DNA of 64,000 nucleotides from Haemophilus paracuniculus. GTDB lineage: Bacteria > Pseudomonadota > Gammaproteobacteria > Enterobacterales > Pasteurellaceae. The notes under the pieces were generated by a model that saw only the letters and a program-made list of their open reading frames with translations, was not told the origin of the DNA and ran no database searches. The stretch covers positions 62,001 to 126,000 of the forward strand of contig NZ_MUYA01000001.1 in assembly GCF_002015115.1 (NCBI RefSeq). Reading direction: 5' to 3'. Below are positions 27,698 to 38,587 of this stretch, one piece after another (the first letter of the stretch is position 1; each line of letters starts with the position of its first letter). The translations under genes were made by a program, and so were the position numbers.

Positions 27698-27949
27698 TCA
27701 GTCTTTTAACCATTTATAAAGACCGTAAGCTACACCACCAACAGCAAGAGGTGCAGCGGCAGTAACAGCGACACCAGCAGCCATACCACCACCAACTAAA
27801 CCACCTAATGTCGCTAATCCACTTGCAATTCCAGCAGCACTACTTCCTGCCGCAGCAAACCCAATAGCACCAGTAGTTGCTGCTCCTGCTGCTGCACCAA
27901 GTTTTTTAGCATCTTGTTCTTTGTCTTTACCAAATCCAAAAAATCCCAT
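27698..27949 (-). CDS. Small Gly/Ala-rich membrane peptide (glycine-zipper type)
   Basis: An 83-residue protein I do not recognise as a named family. It starts with a charged segment (MGFFGFGKDKEQDAKKLG), followed by about 60 residues of Gly/Ala with repeated GxxxG-type spacing (GGLVGGGMAAGVAVTAAAPL) and a short basic-aromatic end (YGLYKWLKD). This is the look of a glycine-zipper membrane peptide, as in some pore-forming toxins or bacteriocin-like peptides. The RBS TAGGAG is well placed. A heptamer repeat lies in its upstream region. Function unknown; a toxin or membrane-sensor role beside the NERD gene is speculative. Confidence 0.65.
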   Translation of the reverse strand: MGFFGFGKDKEQDAKKLGAAAGAATTGAIGFAAAGSSAAGIASGLATLGGLVGGGMAAGVAVTAAAPLAVGGVAYGLYKWLKD

Positions 27950-28019
27950 AATAAACTCCTAAAAGCGGTGTTGAGATAAAAAAATACTTGACACGATGAA
28001 CCCAAAATGGTTCGCCAGC

Positions 28020-28062
28020 ATAGTAGCTTGTAGCTTGTAGCTTGTAGCTTGTAGCTTGTCAA
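28020..28062 (-). promoter_or_regulatory. Predicted promoter with five 7-bp repeats in its spacer
   Basis: Minus strand: TTGACA (28057-28062), then a 31-bp spacer made of heptamer repeats, then TACTAT (28020-28025). The ideal spacer is 17 bp; 31 minus two 7-bp units is exactly 17. It lies about 75 bp upstream of the peptide gene at 27949. Confidence 0.5.
28024..28058 (+). repeat. Tandem heptamer repeat (TAGCTTG)5
   Basis: Five perfect copies of TAGCTTG. A frame through it reads SYKLQATSYKL, which is a by-product of the repeat, not a protein. Polymerase slippage would change the copy number by 7-bp steps. Confidence 0.95.
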
Positions 28063-28241
28063 TAGACTATTTGTCAAATTTAAAGTCGCAACATTTTTTT
28101 ATTATTTTTTTGAAAATTTTAGATCCCAAAAGTGATCTTTTTCCCCTTTTTGAGCGTACACCCGTACACTTTTTTCTAGTTTTTCCCCTCAAAAATCGGT
28201 ATATTAGCGAACAGTTGTAAGCTGAAAAGAGAAAAACAAAA

Positions 28242-30023
28242 ATGAACCCGTTAGATTTTCATATTGTGAACCGTTTTCGCCAGCAGGCGGAAAAATTGGC
28301 GGATCGCACCGCTTTGCGTTTTAAGCAGAATGGCGAGTGGGTGGCGATGAGCTGGGCGGCGTTTCAGTCGCAGGTAGATCAGCTGTCCAAAGCGTTGCTG
28401 GCTCATCAAATTGAGGTGCAGGATAAGGTGGCGATTTTTGCTAACAATATGCCCCGTTGGACGATTGCCGACCTCGCTACCCTGCAAATTCGTGCCGTTA
28501 CTGTGCCGATTTATGCGACCAACACCGCCGAGCAAGCCAAATTTATTTTGAATAATGCCGATGCCAAAATCCTGTTTGTCGGTGATCAGGAACAGTTGGA
28601 TCACGCCCTTTCGATGGCGGAACAATGTCCGAAATTGCAGAAAATTGTAGCGATGAAAGCCGATCTTGACGGTAAAAATCACGATCTTTTCGTTTCTTGG
28701 AATGATTTTCTCGCCTCGCAAAATGATGCGCAAAACGCACCGCTTGCACAGCGTTTGGCGGACAAGCGGTTAGATGATCTCTTTACCTTGATCTACACCT
28801 CTGGCACAACGGGCGAGCCGAAAGGGGTAATGTTGGATTACGCCAACCTCGCCCACCAGCTCAAAGCCCACGATCAGGCGTTAATGCCGATTGATGAACG
28901 TGATTTATCCTTATCATTTTTGCCGTTTTCCCATATTTTTGAGCGTGCTTGGGTTGCCTATGTGCTACATCGTGGGGCAACCAACGCCTATTTGGAAGAC
29001 ACCAACGAGGTGCGAACTGCCCTCACGGAATTGCAGCCGACCCTAATGTGTGCCGTGCCGCGTCTGTTCGAGAAAATCTATACGGCGGTGTGGGACAAGG
29101 TGCAAAAAGCCCCCGTTCATCGCCGAGCCTTGTTCAACTGGGCGATTCGCACCAGCGAAAAATATCGCCAAACCGCCCAGCCTTCTGCCTTGTTGGCGTT
29201 GCAATATCGTCTTGCTGATAAATTGGTGTTGAGCAAATTGCGGGCTTTGTTGGGCGGACGAATCCGAATGATGCCGTGCGGTGGGGCGAAGTTAGAGCCG
29301 TCCATCGGGCAGTTTTTCCACAATATCGGGCTGAATATCAAATTGGGCTACGGAATGACCGAAACCACCGCCACCGTTTCTTGCTGGGCGGATCACGGCT
29401 TCAACCCAAATTCCATCGGCACGCTAATGCCAAATGTGGAAGTGAAAATCGGTGAGGAAAATGAGATTTTAATCAAGGGCGATTTGGTAATGCGAGGCTA
29501 CTACAAAAAGCCCGAAGAAACCGCCGCCACCTTTACCGCAGACGGCTTCCTCAAAACAGGGGACGCTGGCGAATTGGACGCCGAGGGCAATTTGCACATC
29601 ACCGACCGCATTAAAGAGCTGATGAAAACCTCGAACGGCAAATATATCGCCCCACAATATATCGAGGGCAAAATCGGCAAGGATAAATTTGTCGAGCAAA
29701 TAGCCGTGATTGCGGACGCGAAAAAATACGTTTCCGCCTTGATCGTACCGTGTTTTGAGAGCTTGGAAGAGTACGCCAAACAGCTCAACCTCAAATATCA
29801 CGACCGCTTAGAGCTGATCAAACATTCGGAAATTATCCAACTGTTTGAAAAACGCCTTGAAGAGTTGCAAAAAGAACTGGCAAGTTTCGAGCAAATCAAA
29901 AAATTCACGCTACTTCCGCAGGCGTTCAGCACCAAAATGGAAGAAATCACCCCCACCCTCAAACTTCGCCGTAAAGTGATTTTACAACGCTATCGGGAAC
30001 AGATTGAGAAGATGTATAGCTAA
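28242..30023 (+). CDS. Long-chain acyl-CoA synthetase (AMP-forming, FAA1-like)
   Basis: A 593-residue adenylate-forming enzyme that activates fatty acids to acyl-CoA. Motifs: [17 protein letters not shown] (AMP binding, residues ~187-203), [15 protein letters not shown] (~367-381), TGDAGELD and [17 protein letters not shown] near the C-terminus. The length and [10 protein letters not shown] segment fit the COG1022/FAA1 branch more than E. coli FadD. Pasteurellaceae usually have one such enzyme, used to incorporate exogenous fatty acids. It is a single-gene unit with its own terminator. Confidence 0.92.
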   Translation: MNPLDFHIVNRFRQQAEKLADRTALRFKQNGEWVAMSWAAFQSQVDQLSKALLAHQIEVQDKVAIFANNMPRWTIADLATLQIRAVTVPIYATNTAEQAKFILNNADAKILFVGDQEQLDHALSMAEQCPKLQKIVAMKADLDGKNHDLFVSWNDFLASQNDAQNAPLAQRLADKRLDDLFTLIYTSGTTGEPKGVMLDYANLAHQLKAHDQALMPIDERDLSLSFLPFSHIFERAWVAYVLHRGATNAYLEDTNEVRTALTELQPTLMCAVPRLFEKIYTAVWDKVQKAPVHRRALFNWAIRTSEKYRQTAQPSALLALQYRLADKLVLSKLRALLGGRIRMMPCGGAKLEPSIGQFFHNIGLNIKLGYGMTETTATVSCWADHGFNPNSIGTLMPNVEVKIGEENEILIKGDLVMRGYYKKPEETAATFTADGFLKTGDAGELDAEGNLHITDRIKELMKTSNGKYIAPQYIEGKIGKDKFVEQIAVIADAKKYVSALIVPCFESLEEYAKQLNLKYHDRLELIKHSEIIQLFEKRLEELQKELASFEQIKKFTLLPQAFSTKMEEITPTLKLRRKVILQRYREQIEKMYS

Positions 30024-30048
30024 CAAGGGGGGGATTTTTAAAAATTTC

Positions 30049-30072
30049 AAAGGGGCGGAAGCCCCTTTTTTA
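30049..30072 (+). terminator. Intrinsic terminator after the acyl-CoA synthetase
   Basis: AAAGGGGC-GGAA-GCCCCTTTTTT. Confidence 0.9.
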
Positions 30073-30076
30073 TACT

Positions 30077-30105
30077 TTGATAAAGCCTGTCGAAATCAGT
30101 AGAAT
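30077..30105 (+). promoter_or_regulatory. Predicted sigma-70 promoter of the hsd locus
   Basis: TTGATA (30077-30082), 17-bp spacer, TAGAAT (30100-30105), about 40 bp before hsdM and right after the upstream terminator. Confidence 0.72.
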
Positions 30106-30147
30106 ACGGCTAATTTTTTAGATAAATAAACAGCATTGAGGTTAATG

Positions 30148-31698
30148 ATGACAACAAGTATTCAGCAACGTGCAGAGTTACAACGCAAAATTTGGCAGAT
30201 CGCAAACGATGTGCGAGGTTCGGTTGATGGTTGGGATTTTAAACAATATATATTAGGCACACTGTTCTACCGTTTCATCAGCGAAAATTTCAGTAATTAT
30301 ATTGAGGCTGGCGATGAAAGTGTAAATTATGCGGATTTTGATGATAACAATCCCATTTTAGAACAAATTAAAGACGACACGATTAAAACCAAAGGCTATT
30401 TTATTTATCCGAGCCAATTATTTAAAAATGTGGCAAAAAATGCCGAAACAAATCGTAATTTAAATATTGAGCTTAAAGATATTTTTGATGCGATTGAAAA
30501 TTCGGCACAGGGTTATGCGTCTGAAAATGACATCAAAGGCTTATTTGCTGATTTTGATACGCGTAGTTCTCGTTTGGGGAATACCGTTGAAGATAAAAAT
30601 AAACGTCTCGCCGCCGTATTAAAAGGCGTGGCAGAATTAGATTTTGGTAAATTTGAAGAGAATCAAATCGACCTTTTCGGTGATGCCTATGAATTTTTAA
30701 TTTCTAATTACGCAGCAAATGCAGGCAAATCAGGTGGCGAGTTTTTTACCCCTCAAAATGTGTCTAAATTGATTGCTCAACTTGCATTACACGGCAAAAG
30801 TAGCGTTAATAAAATTTACGATCCTGCTTGTGGCTCAGGTTCATTATTATTACAAGCCAAAAAACCATTTAATGAACATATTATCGAAGAAGGCTTTTTC
30901 GGTCAGGAAATCAATCACACCACCTATAACCTCGCTCGAATGAATATGTTTTTGCATAATATTAACTATGACAAATTCCATATTGAATTAGGCGACACCT
31001 TATTAAATCCTCAATTACAAAATGATAAACCTTTTGATGCGATTGTTTCCAATCCGCCTTATTCGATCAAATGGGTGGGCGATGGCGATCCAACCTTAAT
31101 CAACGATGATCGTTTTGCCCCTGCTGGCGTGCTTGCCCCAAAATCCAAAGCAGATTTCGCCTTTATTTTACACGCATTGCATTATTTGTCTGCCAAAGGA
31201 CGTGCTGCGATTGTAACTTTCCCAGGCATTTTTTACCGAGGCGGTGCTGAACAAAAAATCCGTCAATATTTGGTTGAAAATAATTTTGTGGAAACGGTAA
31301 TTTCTCTTGCCCCAAATCTATTTTTCGGCACTCCAATTGCAGTAAACATTTTGGTGCTGGCAAAAAATAAATCGGATACGCAAATTCAATTTATTGATGC
31401 CAGTGAGTTTTTCAAAAAAGAAACCAACAATAATGTGCTGACTGATGACCATATCGCTCAAATTCTCACTTTATTTGCCGAGAAAAAAGATGTGCCTCAT
31501 CAAGTCAAAATGGTTGAGCAGACCGCAATTGCGGAAAAGAATTACGATCTTTCCGTGAATCAATATATTGACCCCAAAGACACCCGCGAGCAAATCAACA
31601 TCAGCGAACTCAATGCCGAAATTCGCCAAACCGTTGCCAAAATTGACCGCTTGCGAGCAGATATTGATGCGATTGTGGGGGAGATTGAGGGAGTGTAA
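30148..31698 (+). CDS. hsdM: Type I restriction-modification DNA methyltransferase subunit HsdM
   Basis: A 516-residue N6-adenine methyltransferase subunit. N-terminal helical domain ([20 protein letters not shown]), then the catalytic domain with [15 protein letters not shown], the SAM-binding [15 protein letters not shown] (residues ~227-241) and the catalytic NPPYS. Size and sequence look like the EcoR124 (type IC) branch. Start: GAGG is 6 bp before the ATG at 30148; an ATG three bases upstream is possible. First gene of hsdM-rhuM-hsdS-hsdR. Confidence 0.95.
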   Translation: MTTSIQQRAELQRKIWQIANDVRGSVDGWDFKQYILGTLFYRFISENFSNYIEAGDESVNYADFDDNNPILEQIKDDTIKTKGYFIYPSQLFKNVAKNAETNRNLNIELKDIFDAIENSAQGYASENDIKGLFADFDTRSSRLGNTVEDKNKRLAAVLKGVAELDFGKFEENQIDLFGDAYEFLISNYAANAGKSGGEFFTPQNVSKLIAQLALHGKSSVNKIYDPACGSGSLLLQAKKPFNEHIIEEGFFGQEINHTTYNLARMNMFLHNINYDKFHIELGDTLLNPQLQNDKPFDAIVSNPPYSIKWVGDGDPTLINDDRFAPAGVLAPKSKADFAFILHALHYLSAKGRAAIVTFPGIFYRGGAEQKIRQYLVENNFVETVISLAPNLFFGTPIAVNILVLAKNKSDTQIQFIDASEFFKKETNNNVLTDDHIAQILTLFAEKKDVPHQVKMVEQTAIAEKNYDLSVNQYIDPKDTREQINISELNAEIRQTVAKIDRLRADIDAIVGEIEGV

Positions 31699-31700
31699 AA

Positions 31701-32711
31701 ATGCCAAACGAGATGAAAAATATCGTTATTTTTAATTCTGACGATGGCAATGTATCGGTCAATGTGCAATTTGATGGCGATACCGTTTGGCTATCATTGG
31801 ATCAAATGGCAGAGTTATTTGATCGTGATAAATCGACTATCTCACGGCATATCAATAAGGTTTTCTCGGAAAGGGAATTACAGCGAAATTCAGTTGTTGC
31901 AAAAATTGCAACAACTGCTAGCGATAGCAAAACCTATCAGGTTGAATATTTTAATCTTGATGTCATCATCTCGGTAGGTTACCGAGTAAAATCACTGCGA
32001 GGCACGCAATTTCGCCAATGGGCAAACCGCATTTTAAAGGAATACCTTAAAAAAGGTTTTGCAATGGACGATGAACGGCTCAAAGGCTTGGGCGGTGGCA
32101 ATTATTTCAAAGAACTACTTGATCGTATTCGCGATATTCGTTCCAGCGAAAAAGTAATGTATCGGCAGGTGCTTGATTTATATGCCACTGCCACCGACTA
32201 CGATCCAAAAAGTGAAGCCAGCCTAACATTTTTTAAAATTGTACAAAATAAATTACATTATGCTGCCCACGGGCATACCGCAAGCGAAGTGATTTATTTG
32301 AGAGTGGATAGCAATAAGCCTTTTGCAGGGTTAAGTAGTTTTAAAGGTGTGCAACCCACCCAAGCAGAGGCAATGATTGCTAAAAATTATTTAAGCGAAC
32401 AAGAATTAAAAGTATTAAATAATTTGGTTTCGGCTTATTTTGATTTTGCGGAATTAAATGCCATTGAAGAAAAACCAATGCGAATGCAGGATTATATCGA
32501 CGGTTTGGATCGTATTTTGGCAGGGGCAGGGCGTGAACTGCTCAATCATTCAGGTTCAGTGTCTAAATATCAAGCAGAAGAAAAAGCCAAATCAGAATAT
32601 CGAAAATATAAAGCAAAAACTTTATCAGAGGTTGAAAAAGAATATCTGCAAGTAATTCAAGACACTTACCAAAAATCCAAACAACCAAAAAGCAACAAAA
32701 CAAGCGGTTAA
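31701..32711 (+). CDS. rhuM: RhuM family protein
   Basis: A 336-residue protein of the RhuM (virulence protein) family, first described in a Salmonella pathogenicity island. The N-terminal part (VWLSLDQMAELFDRDKSTIS, residues ~27-46) looks like a winged or Fic/KilA-N-like DNA-binding segment; the middle VEYFNLDVIISVGYRVKS and RGTQFRQWANRILKEYL are the family hallmarks. Function is not established. It starts 2 bp after hsdM, so it is part of the operon; such genes often sit inside type I loci. Its last codons (KTSG) run through an uptake signal. Confidence 0.88.
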   Translation: MPNEMKNIVIFNSDDGNVSVNVQFDGDTVWLSLDQMAELFDRDKSTISRHINKVFSERELQRNSVVAKIATTASDSKTYQVEYFNLDVIISVGYRVKSLRGTQFRQWANRILKEYLKKGFAMDDERLKGLGGGNYFKELLDRIRDIRSSEKVMYRQVLDLYATATDYDPKSEASLTFFKIVQNKLHYAAHGHTASEVIYLRVDSNKPFAGLSSFKGVQPTQAEAMIAKNYLSEQELKVLNNLVSAYFDFAELNAIEEKPMRMQDYIDGLDRILAGAGRELLNHSGSVSKYQAEEKAKSEYRKYKAKTLSEVEKEYLQVIQDTYQKSKQPKSNKTSG

Positions 32712-32753
32712 ATTAACCCAAAATTTTGCAAATAATTTAAAGAGAGAACAAGA

Positions 32754-33939
32754 ATGAACCAACCAAATATTTTAGACTTGATTAAAAATTATGAAGTGGA
32801 ATGGAAGCCGCTATCTGATGTACTTGTCAGGGCAAAAGGTACAAAAATTACTGCAGGGCAGATGAAAGAATTACACAAAGATGATGCACCTGTGAAGATT
32901 TTTGCTGGTGGAAAAACATTTGCATTTGTTAATTTTGATGATATTCCTTCTAAGGACATCAATGAACAACCGTCTATTATTGTAAAATCTAGGGGTATTA
33001 TTGAGTTTGAATATTACGATAAACCATTTTCGCATAAAAATGAGATGTGGTCTTATCACAGCCAAAATGACCAAGTTTTAATTAAGTTTATTTATTATTT
33101 TTTAAAACAAAACGAACCATATTTCCAAAATATTGGCTCAAAAATGCAAATGCCACAAATAGCAACCCCTGATACCGATAAATTTACAGTTCCAATCCCA
33201 CCCCTAGAAATCCAAGAAAAAATTGTAAAAATACTTGACAAATTCACCGAGCTGGAAGCTACGCTGGAAGCTACGCTGGAAGCTGAACTCACATTGCGTA
33301 AAAAACAATATGAATTTTATCGTAATGAGCTTTTAACCTTTGATGATGAACCGAACGCCCACCCACTCTACAAAGCCTTGTCCGCTCATTGGAATGGTGA
33401 AGTTGTTTGGAGGAGTTTGGGGGAGATGGCTTCTATAAAGACAGGGCAAGCGGTAAGTAAGCAGAAAATTTCTAATAATCCAGGTATCTACCCTGTTATA
33501 AATAGTGGACGAGAACCATTAGGTTACATAGATGAATGGAATACAGATAATGATCCTATTGGTATTACAAGTCGAGGAGCTGGTGTTGGCTCGATCACTT
33601 GGCAACTTGGAAAATATTATAGGGGAAACCTTAATTATTCAGTTACGGTAAAAGATAAGAATCAATTAGATAATCGTTTTCTTTATTTTACTAAATTTCC
33701 AAAAGAGTATTCATTCGCTTTGCACCTTTACTGGTATTCCAGCACTAAATGCCAGTGAATTAAAAAAATTAGAATTGCCAATCCCCCCGCTTGCCGTGCA
33801 AGAAAAAATTGTGGAAATTTTGGATAAATTTGACACACTGACCCAATCCATTAGCAATGGTTTACCGCGTGAGATTGAATTACGGCGTAAGCAGTATGAG
33901 TATTATCGTGAGCAACTGTTAGGGTTTAAGCAAAGTTAA
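32754..33939 (+). pseudogene. hsdS: Type I specificity subunit HsdS, frameshifted
   Basis: The first frame runs 32754-33758 (334 residues): target-recognition domain 1 (~1-140), conserved spacer region 1 (EKIVKILDKFTELEAT to LRKKQYEFYRNELL) and most of recognition domain 2. Near 33711 the conserved sequence moves to the +1 frame, where CTFTGIPALNASELKKL, EKIVEILDKFDTL and RRKQYEYYREQLL continue to the TAA at 33937. A tandem ATTC-ATTC (33709-33716) at the break suggests a 4-bp duplication. As read, the product lacks the second spacer region and is probably inactive or altered. A sequencing error is possible. Confidence 0.88.
33252..33287 (+). repeat. 12-bp coding repeats in hsdS (LEAT LEAT LEAE)
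   Basis: CTGGAAGCTACG twice, then CTGGAAGCTGAA. It lies in the helical spacer between the two recognition domains, where EcoR124 has its two or three TAEL repeats. Confidence 0.85.
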
Positions 33940-34057
33940 GACATTTTGGGATAGTGTTAAGCAAGGAAATAAGAAATCTGTAACACATTGATAAATAAAG
34001 ATATTTTTTTGTTAAGCAAGTTTTTAACCTAGATAAGCAAGTTTTGAAGTGAGATAA

Positions 34058-37000
34058 ATGATGACAACACATACAATCCCCATCACCGAAACCAATGATT
34101 TTATCGTTTTAGATAAATACACACCCATCGACCAAACAGGGGCAGGTTATCAAACTGAAAGCGATTTAGAACGTGAATTGATTGAGGATTTAAGTCGTCA
34201 GGGGTATGAATATCGCCCTGATTTAAATACACAAACCAAACTTTTGGCAAATGTGCGTGAGCAGTTGCAAAAGCTCAATCAAACCACTTTTACCGATAGC
34301 GAATGGCAACGTTTTGTTGATGAATATTTAGATAAAGCAAGCGAAAGTATTATTGATAAAACTCGTAAAATTCACCGTGATTATATTTATGATTTTGTGT
34401 TTGATAATGGGCGAATTCAAAATATCTATTTAGTTGATAAGGAAAATATTGCCAATAATCATCTGCAAGTTATCAATCAATTTGAACAAACGGGTACGCA
34501 CGCGAATCGCTATGATGTAACCATTTTAGTGAATGGCTTGCCCTTAATTCAAGTTGAATTAAAGAAACGAGGCGTAGCAATTAGAGAAGCCTTTAATCAA
34601 ATTCATCGTTATAGTAAAGAGAGTTTTAATAGCGAACATTCTTTATTTAAATTCTTGCAAATTTTTGTGATTTCAAATGGCACGGATACTCGTTATTTTG
34701 CCAATACCACCAAACGAGAAAAAAATAGCTTTGATTTTACAATGAATTGGGCAAGGTCAAATAATGAAGTAATTAAAGATTTAAAAGATTTTACCGCTAC
34801 TTTTTTCCAAAAAAATACCTTGCTCAATGTGCTACTGCATTATAGTGTTTTTGATGTGAGCGATACGTTGTTAATTATGCGTCCCTATCAAATTGCTGCG
34901 ACTGAGCGAATTTTATGGAAAATTAAAAGTTCTTTTTTGGCAAAAAATTGGAGCAAAGTAGAAAGTGGTGGTTATATTTGGCACACCACAGGTTCGGGAA
35001 AAACCTTAACCAGTTTTAAATCGGCTCGTCTTGCAACGGAATTAGATTTTATTGATAAAGTCTTTTTTGTGGTGGATAGAAAAGATTTAGATTATCAAAC
35101 AATGAAAGAATATCAGCGTTTTTCGCCTGATAGTGTGAATGGTTCAGAAAGCACCGCAGGCTTAAAACGCAATTTAGAAAAAGAAGATAATAAAATTATC
35201 GTTACTACCATTCAAAAATTAAATAATTTAATTAAATCAGAAAATGATTTGCCTGTTTATCAGCAACAAGTGGTATTTATTTTTGATGAATGTCATCGTT
35301 CACAATTTGGCGAAGCCCAACGAAATTTAACGAAAAAATTCAAAAAGTTCTACCAATTTGGTTTTACGGGAACGCCGATTTTTCCTGAAAACGCACTCGG
35401 GGCAGAAACCACCGCCAGCGTGTTCGGCACGCAGTTGCATACTTATGTGATTACCGATGCCATTCGTGATGAAAAAGTATTGAAATTCAAGGTAGATTAC
35501 AACGATGTTCGTCCGAAATTTAAATCCCTTGAAACGGAAAAAGATGATAAAAAACTAACCGCTAGCGAAAATAAACAAGCCTTATTGCACCCCGAGCGGA
35601 TTAAAGAAATCAGCCAATATATTTTGCGTCATTTTAATCAAAAAACGCACCGCTTGAACGCAACAGGTAAAGGCTTTAATGCAATGTTTGCGGTGAGCAG
35701 TGTTGATGCGGCAAAAGCCTATTATGAATGTTTTAAACAGTTGCAACAAGATAGCGAAAAACCATTAAAAATTGCGACCATTTTTTCTTTTGCAGCAAAC
35801 GAAGAACAAAATGCGATTGGTGAAATTATTGATGAAACATTTGAACCAACGGCGATGAATAGTTCGGCAAAAGAGTTTTTAAATTTAGCAATCAATGATT
35901 ATAACGCCTATTTTAAAACCAATTACAGCACCGAAAGTCAAGCATTCCAAAATTATTATCGTGATTTAGCAAAACGAGTAAAAAATCAGGAAGTTGATTT
36001 ACTAATCGTGGTGGGAATGTTTTTAACGGGCTTTGATGCACCGACATTAAACACGCTTTTTGTGGATAAAAACTTGCGTTATCACGGCTTGATTCAAGCC
36101 TTTTCTCGCACAAATCGAATATGTCCAACGAAAACATTTGGAAATATTGTTACATTCCGAGATTTGCAAGAAGATACCATCAATGCGATTACCTTATTTG
36201 GCGATAAAAATACCAAAAATGTTGTATTAGAACGTAGCTATAAAGAATATATGGAGGGCTATGTTGATCATTTAACTGGCGAAGCTCGCCGTGGTTATTT
36301 AGAATTGGTGCAAGAATTACAAACCAAATATCCTGAGCCAGATAAAATTGAAAAAGAGGAAGATAAAAAAGCCTTTGTAAAATTATTTGGCGAATATTTA
36401 AAAGTCGAAAATGTATTAAGGAATTATGATGAATTTAATTATCTAAATACATTACAACAAATTGACCTAAATAATCCACAGGAAGTTGAACAGTTTAAGC
36501 AAAATTATCATTTAACCGATGATGATCTTGCCAAAATGAAAACAATCAATGTGCCGAGTGAGCGAGATTTACAAGATTATCGTTCCACTTATAACGATAT
36601 TCGAGAATGGCAACGCCGACAAAATCAAGGAAATGGTAATAATCAACCAAACCCGATTGATTGGAGCGATGTGGTGTTTGAGGTTGATTTATTAAAATCG
36701 CAGGAAATTAACCTCGATTATATTTTAGCCCTAATTTTTGACCATCATAAAAAAGCTCAAAATAAAGAGGCATTGGTTGAAGATATTCGCCGTGTTATTC
36801 GTTCAAGTATTGGCAATCGTGCCAAAGAAAGTTTAATCGTGGATTTTATTCATCAAACTAATCTTGATGAAATTTCAAATAAAGCTGATACGATTGAGGC
36901 TTTCTTTAAATTTGCCCAAAAGGAACAGCAAAAAGAGGCAATCGCTTTAATTGAGAGCGAAAACCTTAATAAAGAGGCGGCAGTGCGTTACCTTTCCAAT

Positions 37001-37168
37001 TCGCTCAAACGAGAATATGCGAGCGAAAACGGCACGGAACTCAATGAAATTTTGCCGAAAATGAGTCCGCTTAATCCGCAGTATCTCACGTTCAAGCAAC
37101 GCATTCTTCAAAAAATTGCGGCATTCGTAGAGAAATTTAAAGAGATTGGTGGCAAAATCACTTTATAA
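34058..37168 (+). CDS. hsdR: Type I restriction endonuclease subunit HsdR
   Basis: A 1036-residue motor and nuclease subunit, the EcoR124 length. N-terminal PD-(D/E)XK nuclease ([20 protein letters not shown], residues ~150-169), then a superfamily 2 translocase: [16 protein letters not shown] (Walker A, ~309-324), [13 protein letters not shown] (motif II), FGFTGTPIF (motif III) and [19 protein letters not shown] / QAFSRTNR (motifs V and VI). A C-terminal helical domain binds the methylase. The frame is intact. About 120 bp of AT-rich sequence separates it from hsdS. Confidence 0.96.
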   Translation: MMTTHTIPITETNDFIVLDKYTPIDQTGAGYQTESDLERELIEDLSRQGYEYRPDLNTQTKLLANVREQLQKLNQTTFTDSEWQRFVDEYLDKASESIIDKTRKIHRDYIYDFVFDNGRIQNIYLVDKENIANNHLQVINQFEQTGTHANRYDVTILVNGLPLIQVELKKRGVAIREAFNQIHRYSKESFNSEHSLFKFLQIFVISNGTDTRYFANTTKREKNSFDFTMNWARSNNEVIKDLKDFTATFFQKNTLLNVLLHYSVFDVSDTLLIMRPYQIAATERILWKIKSSFLAKNWSKVESGGYIWHTTGSGKTLTSFKSARLATELDFIDKVFFVVDRKDLDYQTMKEYQRFSPDSVNGSESTAGLKRNLEKEDNKIIVTTIQKLNNLIKSENDLPVYQQQVVFIFDECHRSQFGEAQRNLTKKFKKFYQFGFTGTPIFPENALGAETTASVFGTQLHTYVITDAIRDEKVLKFKVDYNDVRPKFKSLETEKDDKKLTASENKQALLHPERIKEISQYILRHFNQKTHRLNATGKGFNAMFAVSSVDAAKAYYECFKQLQQDSEKPLKIATIFSFAANEEQNAIGEIIDETFEPTAMNSSAKEFLNLAINDYNAYFKTNYSTESQAFQNYYRDLAKRVKNQEVDLLIVVGMFLTGFDAPTLNTLFVDKNLRYHGLIQAFSRTNRICPTKTFGNIVTFRDLQEDTINAITLFGDKNTKNVVLERSYKEYMEGYVDHLTGEARRGYLELVQELQTKYPEPDKIEKEEDKKAFVKLFGEYLKVENVLRNYDEFNYLNTLQQIDLNNPQEVEQFKQNYHLTDDDLAKMKTINVPSERDLQDYRSTYNDIREWQRRQNQGNGNNQPNPIDWSDVVFEVDLLKSQEINLDYILALIFDHHKKAQNKEALVEDIRRVIRSSIGNRAKESLIVDFIHQTNLDEISNKADTIEAFFKFAQKEQQKEAIALIESENLNKEAAVRYLSNSLKREYASENGTELNEILPKMSPLNPQYLTFKQRILQKIAAFVEKFKEIGGKITL

Positions 37169-37177
37169 ATCAACAAT

Positions 37178-37209
37178 AAAAAGGGTAGCTCGGCTACCCT
37201 TTCTTTTTT
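37178..37209. terminator. Bidirectional terminator between hsdR and cyuA
   Basis: AAAAAGGGTAG-CTCGG-CTACCCTTTCTTTTTT between two converging genes. Confidence 0.9.
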
Positions 37210-38500
37210 ACACTTTCGGCTTACTCACCATAATTTCAATCACTTGGCGGTCGGTGTATTGCATACTTCGAGAGGCGATGCTGCACAGGTTGTTGATTGA
37301 GCGGTCGATGTTGTGTTCCACAATCCCCTCGTTGCCCGTAACTTGGGTGTTGTCCAACGCCATTAACACGGATTTATAGCCCGAACTCACACTGGTGGAC
37401 ACTTTCATCGCACAGCTATTCGCCGCCCCATCGCAGATAATGCCGCTGATGTCGCCGATCATACTGCTGATCGCCATACTGATCGTGTCGAATTTGCCCG
37501 TCAGCAACCACGCCACGCCTGCACAACTACCCATTGCAGCGGTGGTAACGGCACAGAGGGCGGACAATTTCGGCAATTTGCTATGAATGTAAATCGCCAT
37601 TAAATGAGCAAGGAATAATGCTCGAATCCGCTGTTCTTCGCTCACGTTCAAATGGCGAGCGACCACCACCACGGGCATTGTGGCGGCGATGCCTTGATTG
37701 CCCGATCCCGAATTACTCATCGCTGGCAGGCTCGCCCCGCCCATTCGGGCATCTGAGGCAGCGGTGGTTTCGATCACGATCCGATTGAGTAGATCATCGC
37801 TGATCAAGCCCGATCCAATCTGCTTTTGCAGGGTTCGCCCGATGTGCAAGCCGTAATCGGCTCGCAAGCCTTCTTGGGACAACGCAGAATTGAGTTCCGC
37901 CGCCTCGCCGATAAAGCGGATCTGGTCGAGATCCACCGCCATTGCGAAATCAAAAATCTGCTTCGCCGACAGATCCGCAAAAATTTCGCTCAAACTATCC
38001 GCTTGCACCGCACAAGGCTTGCTGAATAAGGTCGTGCCGTTTTTCTCGATGTAGATCACGTTGGTGTGATGCCCTGCGATCCGCACCCGCACGCAATCCT
38101 GTCCCAAAAACAGGCTGGCTTCGGAATACAAAATGTGTTCCGTTTCAAAAATTGACACGCTCACTCTCTGCTCGCTCAACATCATTTTGGCGTGGGCGAC
38201 CTGCTCGTCCGTCAGATTTTTCAACACTTCCAAGCCCGCTTCGGGGTTACCCGCAATCGCCCCAATCGCCGCCGCCATTGGCAAGCCCACCGTTCCCGTG
38301 CCTGGGACGGTAACGCCCATTCCGTTTTTCATCAAATTCGGCGACACTTTCGCCTCAATTCGCTCGGGTAATCCGCCCAAATGCTGGCGAGCAATCGCCG
38401 AGGCAAGGGCGAGGGAAATCGGTTCGGTACAGCCGAGGGCAGGCACGACTTCTTGTCGCACCGCGGCTAAAATTTGTTCGGTTAAGTCAAGCTGATTCAT
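37208..38500 (-). CDS. cyuA: L-cysteine desulfidase CyuA (YhaM, UPF0597)
   Basis: A 430-residue iron-sulfur enzyme that breaks L-cysteine into pyruvate, ammonia and sulfide. The N-terminal [15 protein letters not shown] holds the first conserved Cys; later Cys in [12 protein letters not shown] and [17 protein letters not shown] are the probable remaining cluster ligands. The middle [12 protein letters not shown] is family-typical. In E. coli it sits beside the transporter cyuP; no such neighbour is present here, so cysteine uptake must be encoded elsewhere. Confidence 0.9.
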   Translation of the reverse strand: MNQLDLTEQILAAVRQEVVPALGCTEPISLALASAIARQHLGGLPERIEAKVSPNLMKNGMGVTVPGTGTVGLPMAAAIGAIAGNPEAGLEVLKNLTDEQVAHAKMMLSEQRVSVSIFETEHILYSEASLFLGQDCVRVRIAGHHTNVIYIEKNGTTLFSKPCAVQADSLSEIFADLSAKQIFDFAMAVDLDQIRFIGEAAELNSALSQEGLRADYGLHIGRTLQKQIGSGLISDDLLNRIVIETTAASDARMGGASLPAMSNSGSGNQGIAATMPVVVVARHLNVSEEQRIRALFLAHLMAIYIHSKLPKLSALCAVTTAAMGSCAGVAWLLTGKFDTISMAISSMIGDISGIICDGAANSCAMKVSTSVSSGYKSVLMALDNTQVTGNEGIVEHNIDRSINNLCSIASRSMQYTDRQVIEIMVSKPKV

Positions 38501-38518
38501 TGGTTTTCCATAAGGTAA

Positions 38519-38562
38519 GCAAGCGGTCGGATTGGGAAAAATTTTGCAATCCGACCGCTTGT
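38519..38562 (-). terminator. Terminator-like inverted uptake-sequence pair
   Basis: CAAGCGGTCGGATTG pairs with CAATCCGACCGCTTG. It lies just past the mqo stop on the minus strand; there is no long T tract, so termination efficiency is uncertain. Confidence 0.6.
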
Positions 38563-38587
38563 AAAAAGGGTTATAAAAATAGTGTGG

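Noticed and set aside
27814..28077. An open frame starting in the heptamer repeat and overlapping the glycine-zipper gene
   Set aside because: Its SYKLQATSYKL start is a product of the repeat, and the rest is the out-of-frame shadow of the 83-residue gene, which has the better ribosome-binding site.
34000..34057. Direct repeats TAAGCAAG before hsdR
   Set aside because: Three short AT-rich repeats with irregular spacing; no sign of a CRISPR, operator or contingency tract.
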